The notes under the pieces: model-generated
What the model was told of the DNA's origin: nothing
The model's input: only the letters and a program-made list of their open reading frames with translations
The model's database searches: none
Position numbers and translations under genes: made by a program
Shown: positions 16,043 through 24,271 of the stretch, in pieces
Layout: the number at the start of each line of letters is the position of its first letter
Numbering within the stretch: position 1 is the stretch's first letter
Assembly (NCBI GenBank): GCA_016201285.1
Contig: JACQDE010000009.1
Span: 1-56,674, forward strand
Direction: 5' to 3'
DNA from: Acidobacteriota bacterium
GTDB taxonomy: Bacteria; Acidobacteriota; Terriglobia; Acidiferrales; UBA7541
Length of the DNA: 56,674 nucleotides

Positions 16043-16530
16043 AGAACTTACTTCTTCCAAATCGCGTGACCATTCGTCTGGTCGACCGAAATAACTGTCC
16101 CGTGGAATTACCAGACATCCTGTTTAGCGTTTCCACCTTTGCAAGGCGCAAAAACGATTTTTGCCTTCAACCATTTGCCAGCGACCTGAGGGGAATCGTT
16201 ACAATCACAAAGAAGGACTTAGAAGCCGAAGCCGCTGCGCACCATGACGCTGGCCTGATGGACTACGGTCACATCGGCGAGTGCCTTCCTTCAGTAGAAA
16301 TCCGAATGCTGTCGGAATGCGACATAGATCGCGCCATTGAGGCAAGAAAGGTCTGGAAAAACCTTCTGGCAGGGGAGCGTGACAGATGGAGCTCAGTGGA
16401 ACAACTGCTGACCCTGTACAGAAATGCGGAAAATGGCAAGCTGCTGGCCGATCGGTCACAGCCGATTCGTGACGATTGGAACGAGGATGGGGCCGAGTAC
16501 TCGTACGATTTTGTCGTCGTGCCGAAATAA
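16039..16530 (+). CDS. hypothetical protein, 163 aa, lower GC
   Basis: I do not recognise this protein. It begins MKNLLLPNRVTIRLVDRNN, reads as a beta-rich first half (a strand-loop pattern with NNCPVELPDILFSV) and a helical charged second half (CDIDRAIEARKVW, VEQLLTLYRN). There is no signal peptide or membrane segment. It overlaps the phosphatase gene by four bases. Base composition is visibly poorer in GC and richer in AT codons than its neighbours, as in the ATPase islet, which suggests acquisition behind the phosphatase gene. The coupling to an upstream core gene is notable. Confidence 0.6.
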   Translation: MKNLLLPNRVTIRLVDRNNCPVELPDILFSVSTFARRKNDFCLQPFASDLRGIVTITKKDLEAEAAAHHDAGLMDYGHIGECLPSVEIRMLSECDIDRAIEARKVWKNLLAGERDRWSSVEQLLTLYRNAENGKLLADRSQPIRDDWNEDGAEYSYDFVVVPK

Positions 16531-16617
16531 TTAAACTGCCATCACTCCCTACTGTATTCCTTGCTTCTGCTTCTCCTCTCCCACTCCTTCCCCTATAATG
16601 AAACGCGTACCTCGTTT

Positions 16618-16663
16618 GTCATTCCGAGTCCCGATGGTGTTGTTCGGGACGGGGAATCTGCGC
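16618..16663 (+). repeat. family A interspersed repeat, copy 5
   Basis: GTCATTCCGAG, stem TCCCGA (16629-16634) with TCGGGA (16644-16649), then CGGGGAATCTGC. It is followed two bases later by copy 6, so two copies stand in tandem upstream of the DtxR-like gene. Confidence 0.72.
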
Positions 16664-16665
16664 TT

Positions 16666-16699
16666 GTCATTCCGAGCGCAGCGAGGAATCTGCTTTTTG
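16666..16699 (+). repeat. family A interspersed repeat, copy 6
   Basis: GTCATTCCGAGCGCAGCGAGGAATCTGC. It ends about 18 bases before the TTG start of the DtxR-like gene. Confidence 0.7.
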
Positions 16700-16716
16700 A
16701 TCTTCTCGGAGGCCGA

Positions 16717-17397
16717 TTGCGCCGCGAAAAAACCAGCGTCTCCCGCGAAGACTACCTGAAGGCCATCTGGGAGATCGTGCAGGAAGAGCAGGTGCCCATC
16801 AGCGCGCGCCTCGCGGAAGAATTGCGTGTCACCCCGCCCGCCGTCACCGCCGCCCTCAAGCGCATGGCCCGCGACGGCTATCTCCGCGTCGCCCGCGATG
16901 GACGCATCCACCTCTCCCGCAAGGGCCGCGAAGTCGCCGAGCACCTCGTCCTGCGGCATCGCCTCGCCGAAAAGCTGCTCACCGACATCATCGGCGTGGA
17001 CTGGTCCAAGGTCCATGAGGAAGCCGAGCGGCTCGAGCACGGCATGTCCCCCGAGGTGGTGGACCTGCTCCTCAAGCGCTTCGGCGCGGACAGCGCCTGC
17101 CCCCACGGCGTTCCGCTCAAGGGCGGACACGCCCGCTTGCGCCGCAAGAAATCCGCCATGCTTCTCGCGGAAGCCGCCGTCGGCGATTCCGTGGAAATCC
17201 TCCGCGTGTATGAGAAGGACCCAAAGTTTCTCGATTTCGTCGCCGGACTGAATCTCCGCCCCGGCGCCCGCGCGCGCATTCAGCACCGCGAATACGACGA
17301 GACGATGACCCTCACCATCGCGGGCGGCACGGCCCCGCGCACCTTTCTCGGCAAACCCGCCACCTCCCGCATCTGGGTCCGCCGCATCTCCTCTTGA
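16717..17397 (+). CDS. DtxR/MntR-family metal-dependent transcriptional regulator
   Basis: This roughly 226-residue repressor has the DtxR winged helix (VSREDYLKAIWEI, RLAEELRVTPPAVTAALKRM, residues about 6-55), the metal-binding and dimer domain (LRHRLAEKLL, DIIGVDW, EEAERLEHGMSP with His and Glu ligands), CPHGVPL, and a C-terminal FeoA/SH3-like domain. It likely senses Mn(II) or Fe(II). No ATG is available: I place the start at TTG 16717, preceded by GGAGG four bases upstream; the longer open frame upstream is repeat sequence. No metal transporter is adjacent, so its targets lie elsewhere. Confidence 0.85.
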   Translation: MRREKTSVSREDYLKAIWEIVQEEQVPISARLAEELRVTPPAVTAALKRMARDGYLRVARDGRIHLSRKGREVAEHLVLRHRLAEKLLTDIIGVDWSKVHEEAERLEHGMSPEVVDLLLKRFGADSACPHGVPLKGGHARLRRKKSAMLLAEAAVGDSVEILRVYEKDPKFLDFVAGLNLRPGARARIQHREYDETMTLTIAGGTAPRTFLGKPATSRIWVRRISS

Positions 17398-17412
17398 GCC
17401 CTTCCAGGCTTT

Positions 17413-17444
17413 GTCATTCTGAGCGAAGCGAAGAATCTCTCTTT
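17413..17444 (+). repeat. family A interspersed repeat, copy 7
   Basis: GTCATTCTGAGCGAAGCG then AAGAATCTCTCTTTG. It lies between the DtxR-like gene and the promoter of the NTF2-like gene. Confidence 0.7.
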
Positions 17445-17461
17445 GGGATTTCGGCGACTCC

Positions 17462-17490
17462 TTGAATTCTTGCAGTGCCGGGAGTAAATT
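17462..17490 (+). promoter_or_regulatory. promoter of the NTF2-like gene
   Basis: TTGAAT (17462-17467), 17 bases, TAAATT (17485-17490). The spacer ends with TGCCGGGAG, a stretch shared with the coxS promoter at 18394-18422. Confidence 0.6.
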
Positions 17491-17520
17491 CGCTCAGCGA
17501 TAACCAGAGGAGAAAAACGC

Positions 17521-18360
17521 ATGAAGCGAGTTCTTTTGCTTGCGGCCGTACTGCTGATGTTGCCTCTCGGCCTGCCCGCGCAGACCGCGCCGGATTCCGC
17601 CGAACTCACCCGGCTGCTGAAAGAGTTTCTCGCGGGAGCCTCGCGCAACGACGCCGCGATTCACGACCGCTTCTGGGCCGACGACCTCATCTACACCGGC
17701 TCGACCGGGCGGCGGAGAGGCAAAGCGGAAATCTTGCGCGATGTCCGCTCCGCCCCGGCGCCCAAGCCCGGTGATCCGACGTCCATCTACACTGCCGAAG
17801 ACATTCGCATCCAGCAGTACGGCAACACCGCGATTGTCGCCTTCCGACTGGTCGGCACCACCGAGAAGGACGGCAAAAAAGAAATCATGAACTTCCTGAA
17901 CTCGGGCACATTCCTCAAACGCGCCGGCAAGTGGCAGGTCGTGAGCTGGCAGGCCACCCGCATGCCCCGCCCGGAAGAAGAGTCCAAAAAGGAAGTTGCC
18001 GCTGCAGAGGCCGCTCTGCATCTGGCCATGCTCGCTGCCGACGTCAAAAAGCTGGAATCTTTCCTGGATGAAACCTTCATCTGGACGCACCGCACCGGCG
18101 AGCAGATGACGCGGTCGCAATTGCTCGACCAGCTTGCCTCCGGGCAGTTGAAATATTCAAAGCTGGAGACCAGCAACGTGACCGTAGCCGTGTATGGCGA
18201 GACGGCGGTTGTGCGCGGCATTTCACCCCGCCAGCGCTCCGCCATTCCCGGCTCGGTGGGCTCCGGCGATGCCGCTCCCTTCACTTCTTTCTTCACGCTG
18301 ACGTTTACCAACAAAGGCGGCGCTTGGACCGCCGTGGCCATGCACACCAGCCGTCCGTGA
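17521..18360 (+). CDS. secreted double NTF2/SnoaL-like protein (DUF4440 type)
   Basis: This 279-residue protein has a clear signal peptide (MKRVLLLAAVLLMLPLGLPA, cut near AQT) and two repeated alpha-beta cone domains: residues about 25-140 (LLKEFLAGASRNDAAIHDRFW, VAFRLVGTTEKDG) and 155-275 (LHLAMLAADVKKLESFL, FIWTHRTGEQMTRSQLL, FTLTFTNKGGAWTAVAMH). This matches the DUF4440/SnoaL group of the NTF2 superfamily, mostly of unknown function. AGGAG precedes the ATG. It has its own promoter, nearly a copy of the one before coxS, which starts 138 bases after its stop. A link to the Cox-type enzyme is suggested by the shared promoter. Confidence 0.8.
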   Translation: MKRVLLLAAVLLMLPLGLPAQTAPDSAELTRLLKEFLAGASRNDAAIHDRFWADDLIYTGSTGRRRGKAEILRDVRSAPAPKPGDPTSIYTAEDIRIQQYGNTAIVAFRLVGTTEKDGKKEIMNFLNSGTFLKRAGKWQVVSWQATRMPRPEEESKKEVAAAEAALHLAMLAADVKKLESFLDETFIWTHRTGEQMTRSQLLDQLASGQLKYSKLETSNVTVAVYGETAVVRGISPRQRSAIPGSVGSGDAAPFTSFFTLTFTNKGGAWTAVAMHTSRP

Positions 18361-18393
18361 ACTCGCGAGCCGACCTCTGCCCCGAGCGCTCGC

Positions 18394-18422
18394 TTGAATT
18401 TTCCCGATGCCGGGAGTAATGT
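18394..18422 (+). promoter_or_regulatory. promoter of the coxSLMG operon
   Basis: TTGAAT (18394-18399), 17 bases, TAATGT (18417-18422). It shares CTTGAATT and TGCCGGGAGTAA with the promoter at 17462-17490. Confidence 0.6.
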
Positions 18423-18497
18423 TCCCTCCCTCCCACTCGCGCCGTAATAGGCGGTCGTTGTGGCTCGTTCTTCGCGTTCCCGGTGGATGGAGGCGTC

Positions 18498-18989
18498 ATG
18501 TCCGTCGAGATTCAAGTTCGTGTCAATGGCCAGCCGCATCAGAGCCATGTGGAGCCGCGCACGCTGCTGGTCCACTATCTGCGCGAAGTCCTCGGCCTCA
18601 CCGGCACGCACGTTGGCTGCGAGACGTCCCTCTGCGGCGCCTGCACCGTGCTCCTCGACGGCCGCGCCGTCAAATCCTGCACCGTGCTCGCCGTCCAGGC
18701 CGACGGCGCAAGCGTCACCACCATCGAAGGCGTCTCCGGTCTCAACGGTTCCAATGGCGGACTGCATCCCGTCCAGGAAGGCTTTTGGGAAAAGCACGGC
18801 CTGCAATGCGGCTTCTGCACACCGGGCATGATCTGCGCGTCCGTCGAGCTGCTCGGAAAAAATCCCAATCCATCGGAAGCGGAAATACGTCACGCGCTGC
18901 ACGGCAATCTCTGCCGCTGCACCGGTTATCAGAAAATTATCGAATCCGTTCGCTATGCCGCCGCGAAAATGAAAACGCGCAAACGCTGA
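18498..18989 (+). CDS. coxS: molybdenum hydroxylase small subunit, 2Fe-2S (CoxS-like)
   Basis: The small subunit carries two 2Fe-2S clusters that move electrons from the Mo site to FAD. The plant-type cluster motif is [15 protein letters not shown] with a fourth Cys in KSCTVLA (residues about 42-65). The second cluster is in the helical domain, CGFCTPGMI and LCRCTGYQ (about 100-142). It is 163 residues, normal size. I chose the ATG at 18498 ([11 protein letters not shown]) with GGAGG four bases upstream; a GTG five codons earlier is possible. It opens the S-L-M-G operon. Confidence 0.93.
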   Translation: MSVEIQVRVNGQPHQSHVEPRTLLVHYLREVLGLTGTHVGCETSLCGACTVLLDGRAVKSCTVLAVQADGASVTTIEGVSGLNGSNGGLHPVQEGFWEKHGLQCGFCTPGMICASVELLGKNPNPSEAEIRHALHGNLCRCTGYQKIIESVRYAAAKMKTRKR

Positions 18990-19007
18990 CGTTTTTGTTC
19001 GCCGAAT

Positions 19008-19030
19008 GTAGGGGCGAGCGGCAGCTCGCC
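19008..19030. repeat. family B palindromic repeat
   Basis: GTAGGGGCGAGC-GGCA-GCTCGCC between coxS and coxL, just before the coxL ribosome binding site. Confidence 0.65.
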
Positions 19031-19054
19031 AGCTCTTTGATTTTGGAGGCTCCC

Positions 19055-21448
19055 GTGGCCACGGCAACCAAGTACATCGGCAAGCCGCTCAAGCGCAAAG
19101 AAGACCCGCGCCTCATCCATGGCCTGGCGCACTATGTGGACGATCTCGTGCTCGCCGGAATGCTCCACGCCGGATTCGTGCGCAGCCCGCACGCCCACGC
19201 CCTCATCAAGTTCGTGGATACCAGCAAGGCGCAAAGCGCCCCCGGCGTGGTCGCCGTTCTCACCGCAGAAGACGTTCGCGGACAAATTGGCGCCGTTCCC
19301 TGCGCCGCTGTGCTTCCGGACATGAAGGCCGCGCCGCGTCCCGTACTGGCCACCGGCCGCGTGCGCTTTGTTGGTGAAGCCGTCGCGGTCGTCATCGCCT
19401 CCGACCGTTACGCCCTCCGCGATGCCCTCGACCTGGTGGACGTGGACTACGAGTCGCTCACCCCGGTTGTGGACCCGGAGAAAGCCATCAGCAAGGGCGC
19501 GCCCGTGCTCCACGAACCCAGCCCGGACAACGTTGCCTACCGCTGGGAGCTCGAGGGCGGCGACATCAAGAAGGCTTTCAAGCAGGCCGACAAAGTCATC
19601 CGCCAGCGCATCCTCAACCAGCGCCTGGTTCCCGTGGCTATGGAACCGCGCGGCGTGCTCGCCGAATACAAGCCCGGCGAAAAAACTCTCACCGTGTGGT
19701 CGTCCACGCAAATTCCGCACCTTTTGAAAACGCAGCTCGCCGCCATGCTCGGCGCGCCGGAGCATTCCGTGCGCGTCATCACGCCGGAAGTCGGCGGCGG
19801 CTTCGGCAGCAAGCTGAACGTCTATCCGGAGGAAGCGGTGATCGCGCACCTCGCCATGCGCCTGGGGCGTCCGGTGAAGTGGGTGGAGACGCGCCGCGAA
19901 AATTTCCTCTGCACGATTCATGGCCGCGACCAGATCGGCGACGTCGAGGCCGCTGTCACCAAAGACGGCGTGCTGCTGGGCGTGAAGTGGCGCATCGTCG
20001 CCGACCTCGGCGCGTACTACCAGTTGCTTACGCCGCTCATCCCCACGCTTACCGGCCTGATGCTCGCCGGCTGCTACAAAGTCCCCGCCATCCGCATCGA
20101 GATCATCGGCGCGCTGACGAACAAAATGTCCACCGACGCCTACCGCGGCGCCGGCCGTCCCGAGGCCACCTATTACATCGAGCGCCTGATGGACCTCATC
20201 GCCGCCGAGCTGAAAAAAGATCCCGCGGAGATCCGCCGGAAAAATTTCCCGCAGCCGAAAGATTTTCCGTACGCCACGCCCACCGGCGTCACCTACGACA
20301 GCGCGAACTACCAGAAGAGCCTCGACCTGGCTCTGCAAAAGTCCGGCTACGCAAAACTCCGCAAGGAACAGGCCAAGCTCCGCAAGCAGGGCCGCTACCT
20401 CGGCATCGGCCTCTCGACCTACGTCGAAATCTGCGCCATGGGGCCTTCCAGCGCCATGCCCGCCGGTGGATGGGAAAGCGCCACGGTGCGCGTCGAGCCC
20501 ACCGGCAAAGTGACCATCCTTACCGGCGCCTCGCCCCACGGCCAGGGTCAGGAAACCAGCTTCGCCCAGATGGGCGCGGAAATCCTCGGCCTCACTCCCG
20601 ACGATGTCCACGTCGTCCACGGCGACACCGCCGCAGTTCCCTATGGCATCGGCACCTTCGGCAGCCGCGGCACCGCCGTCGGCGGCACCGCCGCCTACAA
20701 ATCGCTGATCAAGCTCCGCGACAAACTCGCGCAGATTGCCGGCCACCTGATGGGCGAGGACCCGCAGAAACTGGTTTTCGGCGACGGGAGAATCTGGTCG
20801 AAGTCCGCCGGAAACAAATCCATCGGCCTGATCGAAGCCATCGGTGCGGCCTACGTGGCCAAGACGCTCCCGCCGGGCATGGAGCCGGGCCTCGACGCGA
20901 CCACCTTCTTCGAGCCCTCGAACTTCACCTTTCCCTTCGGCGCGCACGTTTGCGTTGTCGAGATAGACGCCGAAACCGGCGATGTCCGCCTGCTCAAATA
21001 CGTGGCCGTGGACGACTGCGGCAACGTGCTGAATCCGCTGCTTGTCGAAGGCCAGGTCCACGGCGGCATCGTTCAAGCCGTGGGCCAGGCCATGTTCGAG
21101 GAGGCGGTGTACGACGAGCACGGCCAGCTCATCACCGGCGAGCTAATGGACTACGCGCTTCCGCGCGCCGGCGCTCTGCCGTGGATGGAGACGCACCGCA
21201 CCGTCACGCCGTCGCCTGTCAACCCGCTCGGCGTCAAGGGCGTCGGCGAAGCCGGCACCATCGGCGCCACCCCCGCTATCATCAACGCCGTCGTGGACGC
21301 GCTGGCTCCCTTCGGCGTCCGCCATGTGGACATGCCCGCGAAGCGTGAGCGTATCTGGAAACTCATGCACGAGGCCCCGCCGAGGCGGGCGCCGCGGGCT
21401 CCTGCAAAAGCAGCCGCCCGCCGGCAGGCGGGCAGGAGGGCCAAATGA
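19055..21448 (+). CDS. coxL: molybdenum hydroxylase large subunit, form II CoxL-like
   Basis: This 797-residue subunit binds the Mo-MCD cofactor. The xanthine-dehydrogenase family pattern is present: GKPLKRKEDPRLIHG at the N terminus, PEVGGGFGSK near 250, and the active-site loop AYRGAGR near residues 362-368. AYRGAGR is the mark of form II enzymes; true aerobic CO dehydrogenases (form I) have AYxCSFR. So CO is unlikely to be the main substrate, and the real one (an aldehyde, purine or other heterocycle) is unknown. It starts at GTG 19055 with GGAGG five bases upstream. The C-terminal tail is rich in Ala, Arg and Pro. It overlaps coxM by four bases. Confidence 0.92.
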   Translation: MATATKYIGKPLKRKEDPRLIHGLAHYVDDLVLAGMLHAGFVRSPHAHALIKFVDTSKAQSAPGVVAVLTAEDVRGQIGAVPCAAVLPDMKAAPRPVLATGRVRFVGEAVAVVIASDRYALRDALDLVDVDYESLTPVVDPEKAISKGAPVLHEPSPDNVAYRWELEGGDIKKAFKQADKVIRQRILNQRLVPVAMEPRGVLAEYKPGEKTLTVWSSTQIPHLLKTQLAAMLGAPEHSVRVITPEVGGGFGSKLNVYPEEAVIAHLAMRLGRPVKWVETRRENFLCTIHGRDQIGDVEAAVTKDGVLLGVKWRIVADLGAYYQLLTPLIPTLTGLMLAGCYKVPAIRIEIIGALTNKMSTDAYRGAGRPEATYYIERLMDLIAAELKKDPAEIRRKNFPQPKDFPYATPTGVTYDSANYQKSLDLALQKSGYAKLRKEQAKLRKQGRYLGIGLSTYVEICAMGPSSAMPAGGWESATVRVEPTGKVTILTGASPHGQGQETSFAQMGAEILGLTPDDVHVVHGDTAAVPYGIGTFGSRGTAVGGTAAYKSLIKLRDKLAQIAGHLMGEDPQKLVFGDGRIWSKSAGNKSIGLIEAIGAAYVAKTLPPGMEPGLDATTFFEPSNFTFPFGAHVCVVEIDAETGDVRLLKYVAVDDCGNVLNPLLVEGQVHGGIVQAVGQAMFEEAVYDEHGQLITGELMDYALPRAGALPWMETHRTVTPSPVNPLGVKGVGEAGTIGATPAIINAVVDALAPFGVRHVDMPAKRERIWKLMHEAPPRRAPRAPAKAAARRQAGRRAK

Positions 21449-22320
21449 TTCCCGCGCCGTTCGAATACCACGCTCCCAAAAGCCTGGAAGAAGCCCTGCG
21501 CCTGCTTGACCGCCACGGCGACGAAGCCAAGCTCCTCGCCGGCGGTCACAGCCTGCTGCCGATGATGAAGCTCCGCTTGGCCGCGCCGCGTTTCGTGATT
21601 GACCTCGGCCGCCTCAAGGGTCTGGACTACATTCGCGAAGAGCAGGGCATGATCGCCATCGGCGCGATGACCACCCACGCCGAAATCGAAAATTCCAGCC
21701 TGCTCCGCGCGAAGTGCCCCCTGCTGTCCGAAACCGCCGCGGCCATCGGCGATGTGCAGGTGCGCAACCGTGGCACCCTGGGCGGCAGTCTGGCCCACGC
21801 CGACCCCGCCGCGGACTACCCCGCCTCCATCCTCGCACTCGAAGCCCAGATGACGATGAACAGCAGCATGGGCGTGCGCGCCGTGGACGCTGCGGAGTTT
21901 TTCCTCGACATGCTCACCACCCAGTTGCGCCCCGGCGAAATCCTCACCGAAATCCGCGTCCCCGCGCTCGGGAAGGGAACCGGCGCCGCCTATTGCAAAC
22001 TCTCCCAGCCCGCGTCCGGCTATGCTGTTGTTGGCGTCGCCGCCCGCGTCACTCTGGCTGCGGGAAAGCTTGCGCAAATCGCAGTGGGCGTTACCGGCGT
22101 GGGGCCGAAGGCCTATCGCGCTGTGAACGTCGAAGATGCCCTGCGCGGCAAGAAAGCCAGCGAAAAATTGCTCGCCGAAGCCGCCCGCCACGCCGCGCGT
22201 GGCGTTGAGGCGCTTGCAGACCTGCATGCCTCTGCCGGCTATCGCAGCGAAATGGCCGCTGTCTTCACGCGCCGTGCGCTGGAGCGCGCCGTCGCTCGCG
22301 CCGCAGGAACGAAGGCGTGA
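21445..22320 (+). CDS. coxM: molybdenum hydroxylase FAD subunit (CoxM-like)
   Basis: The medium subunit binds FAD and passes electrons to the acceptor. This 291-residue protein has the two FAD motifs of the family, AGGHSLLPMMKLR at about 32-44 and GTLGGSLAHADPAAD at about 110-124, followed by the CO-dehydrogenase flavoprotein C-terminal domain (about 175-285). The ATG overlaps the coxL stop (ATGA), and its own stop overlaps the coxG start (GTGA), showing tight coupling. Confidence 0.92.
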   Translation: MIPAPFEYHAPKSLEEALRLLDRHGDEAKLLAGGHSLLPMMKLRLAAPRFVIDLGRLKGLDYIREEQGMIAIGAMTTHAEIENSSLLRAKCPLLSETAAAIGDVQVRNRGTLGGSLAHADPAADYPASILALEAQMTMNSSMGVRAVDAAEFFLDMLTTQLRPGEILTEIRVPALGKGTGAAYCKLSQPASGYAVVGVAARVTLAAGKLAQIAVGVTGVGPKAYRAVNVEDALRGKKASEKLLAEAARHAARGVEALADLHASAGYRSEMAAVFTRRALERAVARAAGTKA

Positions 22321-22769
22321 AGGTCCAGGGGCAAATTTTGCTGGCCGCCGCCCGCGGGCAGGTCTGGGACCTGCTCACCGACCCCGCGAAACTCGCCAAG
22401 TGTCTTCCCGGTTGCGAAAAGCTGGAAGCCGCAGGTCCCGACCGCTACAAAGTCTCCGTCAAGTTTGCGCTCGCCGCGATCTCCGGTAGCTATTCCGGCG
22501 CCGTCGAGCTCAGTGAGAAAAAACAGCCTGAATCCCTGCGCATAATGCTCGAGGGCAAGGGAACACCCGGCTTTATGAAGGGCGAGGGCCGCATCCGCCT
22601 GACGGAAAAGCAAGGCCAGACCGAGCTGCGCTACGAGGGCGAGGCCCAGGTCGGCGGCATGATCGCCGCTGTCGGCCAGCGCATGATTGATGTCGCCGCC
22701 CGCCGCATCATCCAGCAATTCTTCGACGCCGCTGCCGCGCAGCTCCGCTCTTCTGTTCCCGGCGCCTGA
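22317..22769 (+). CDS. coxG: CoxG-like SRPBCC protein
   Basis: CoxG is a START/Bet v1-like protein linked to maturation or membrane anchoring of Cox enzymes. This 150-residue protein fits: VQGQILLAAARGQVWDLLTDP at the N terminus in two parts, CLPGCEKLEAAG near 38, and a C-terminal amphipathic helix (RMIDVAARRIIQQFFDAAA). It starts at GTG 22317 inside the coxM stop. It lacks the long C-terminal membrane helix found in some CoxG, so it may be soluble. It ends the operon. Confidence 0.88.
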   Translation: MKVQGQILLAAARGQVWDLLTDPAKLAKCLPGCEKLEAAGPDRYKVSVKFALAAISGSYSGAVELSEKKQPESLRIMLEGKGTPGFMKGEGRIRLTEKQGQTELRYEGEAQVGGMIAAVGQRMIDVAARRIIQQFFDAAAAQLRSSVPGA

Positions 22770-22781
22770 ATCGCCCTTCTT

Positions 22782-22823
22782 GTCATTCTGAGTCCGCCGC
22801 GGCGGACGAAGAATCTCTCTTTC
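22782..22823 (+). repeat. family A interspersed repeat, copy 8
   Basis: GTCATTCTGAG, stem TCCGCC (22793-22798) with GGCGGA (22801-22806), CGAAGAATCTC. It directly follows coxG. Confidence 0.72.
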
Positions 22824-22882
22824 AAATTCCTATAGCCTGGGTTCTGATAGGATGTGGCGCGCCGCGATTCGCGTAAGGACAA

Positions 22883-23110
22883 ATGTTTCGAGCTCTCCGC
22901 TATTACTGGGTAATCTCCAAGGGCTACCGCCTGCACCCGTGGAAGAGTCCCTACATCCGCTGGCGTCTGGAAACATTTTTCGGCAAGGACGCCGGAGCGC
23001 TCGACGCCCGCGGCACCTTGAAACTCCTCTGGCGCGAGCGCGCACGCCTGCGCAGCTTTCTGAATTGGGTCGCCACCCGACAGCGCGCGCAGTCTGCCCG
23101 CCGCAAATAA
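22883..23110 (+). CDS. small conserved basic protein, 75 aa
   Basis: This 75-residue protein is rich in Arg, Trp and Tyr (YYWVISKGYRLHPWKSPY, then RWRLETFFGKDA) and ends in a basic helix. I do not recognise a family, but the even codon use, GC content and clear stop suggest a real gene. There is no signal peptide. AAGGA lies four bases before the ATG. Function unknown. It closes the GC-rich section before the AT-richer islet. Confidence 0.55.
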   Translation: MFRALRYYWVISKGYRLHPWKSPYIRWRLETFFGKDAGALDARGTLKLLWRERARLRSFLNWVATRQRAQSARRK

Positions 23111-23239
23111 TTGGAAGTCGCCCGCCCGCAGAGAAACTTTTTAGTTTGCGGCTTGCAGAATGAGAAGCGCTTTGAAAGACACGAACCGTTGAGCTACAAC
23201 TCCGGCAAGGAGCGCACTGACGCTCGGCATGATTGCACG

Positions 23240-24238
23240 TCACTGCAAAACATGATCGAGTTTCACAAACTTGAAACTGTCAGTATTCTGTTCGTATGTA
23301 AGTACCACGATACCCAACTTCTTGAGTGCAGCACGAGTCTTCGGCTTCGGGATTCCGGGGACAACCAAAATTCGCTTCGGCACGCTGGATTGAGCTGCGC
23401 CGTGCAACATAAGTTGACCCACGCCACCATAAATACTGGCTGTTCCAAGGTCAGTCTTGGCCTCGAACAGAATTTGTAGTTGGCCTCGCACTGAGACCAC
23501 GAATAAGTCACGAAGGCGGTCATTGCCATACTTCAAGTTCCGCTTCTCAAGCTCTTCGGCGAGTGCAGAAATCAGAAGACCATGGTCGCATTCGCTAAGC
23601 ACAGTCCCCTTGGGTTTGTAGCTTCTGCGACGGCCGGAGAACTCAGCTTTGAATGAGGCCGGGAGCTTGGACAGCGGCAAGCGCCCCTTATTTCGAACGG
23701 CGTCTTGCTTAAACTGCTCGACCTCGTGAACAAAATGAGCAATCTGAGTGGGCAACTGTCGGCCATCGACTTGACCAATGACGATAAGCTCGGATGTCCT
23801 ATCATCCGGCCACCGCACGGTCTCCAGCTCTCCCTGATAAAAGGCAAGGAAATTTGACTTGCCTATGCCCTTGCGTCCCCCACCAATCTTTCCGCTATGT
23901 CCAAGATAAATCCTGCCCCTGTCATCTCGAAGGAGCACACCGGCCGTCCTCCGGTCAAAGTTTTCTTTGGGAGGATTAACCTCGCAAACGATACCAACGC
24001 TCGCATGCTGGGTGGGATCGTCGGTACCGAAGCAACACCAGTAACGTGCCTCAACATTCTTGGAGTCGAGAAGGGACCAAAAGCGAAGCTGTGGATTCCA
24101 ATAAACCGTGAACTTTCCCCCTCCACCCTGCCAGCCGACAAATGGCTGTATCGGCTGGCAATCGTGGCTGAGGTTCTCAAATAAGAGATCGAAGCCTGCC
24201 TTCACCTCGACGTAAGCTGTAAGCGGTTTCAGGCTCAC
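23240..24238 (-). CDS. hypothetical protein with a PD-(D/E)XK-like C-terminal domain
   Basis: This 332-residue protein is not one I can name. The N-terminal part has FTVYWNPQLRFWSLLD and GRIYLGHSGKIGGGRKGIGKSN; the latter fits a P-loop pattern but may be chance. The C-terminal part (about residues 225-325) reads like an endonuclease core: RDLFVVSVRGQLQILFEAKTD has the strand-ExK motif, followed by a helix with Gly-Gln. I chose GTG 24238, which has GGAGAGGGG about eight bases upstream; a GTG at 24265 would add nine residues. It follows the GIY-YIG gene closely, so they form an operon. Confidence 0.65.
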   Translation of the reverse strand: MSLKPLTAYVEVKAGFDLLFENLSHDCQPIQPFVGWQGGGGKFTVYWNPQLRFWSLLDSKNVEARYWCCFGTDDPTQHASVGIVCEVNPPKENFDRRTAGVLLRDDRGRIYLGHSGKIGGGRKGIGKSNFLAFYQGELETVRWPDDRTSELIVIGQVDGRQLPTQIAHFVHEVEQFKQDAVRNKGRLPLSKLPASFKAEFSGRRRSYKPKGTVLSECDHGLLISALAEELEKRNLKYGNDRLRDLFVVSVRGQLQILFEAKTDLGTASIYGGVGQLMLHGAAQSSVPKRILVVPGIPKPKTRAALKKLGIVVLTYEQNTDSFKFVKLDHVLQ

Positions 24239-24271
24239 GGATGGATCCCCTCTCCCAAGCCACACGCCCTA

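Noticed and set aside
18953..21121. Long minus-strand open frame across coxL
   Set aside because: It mirrors the coxL reading frame, has a Gly/Val/His/Arg-rich composition, and shows no recognisable motif.
18498..22769. True aerobic CO dehydrogenase
   Set aside because: The active-site loop is AYRGAGR (form II), not AYxCSFR (form I).
23970..24000. P-loop NTPase in the 332-residue islet protein (GRKGIGKS)
   Set aside because: The pattern fits Walker A, but no Walker B or following helix pattern supports an ATPase, so it may be chance.
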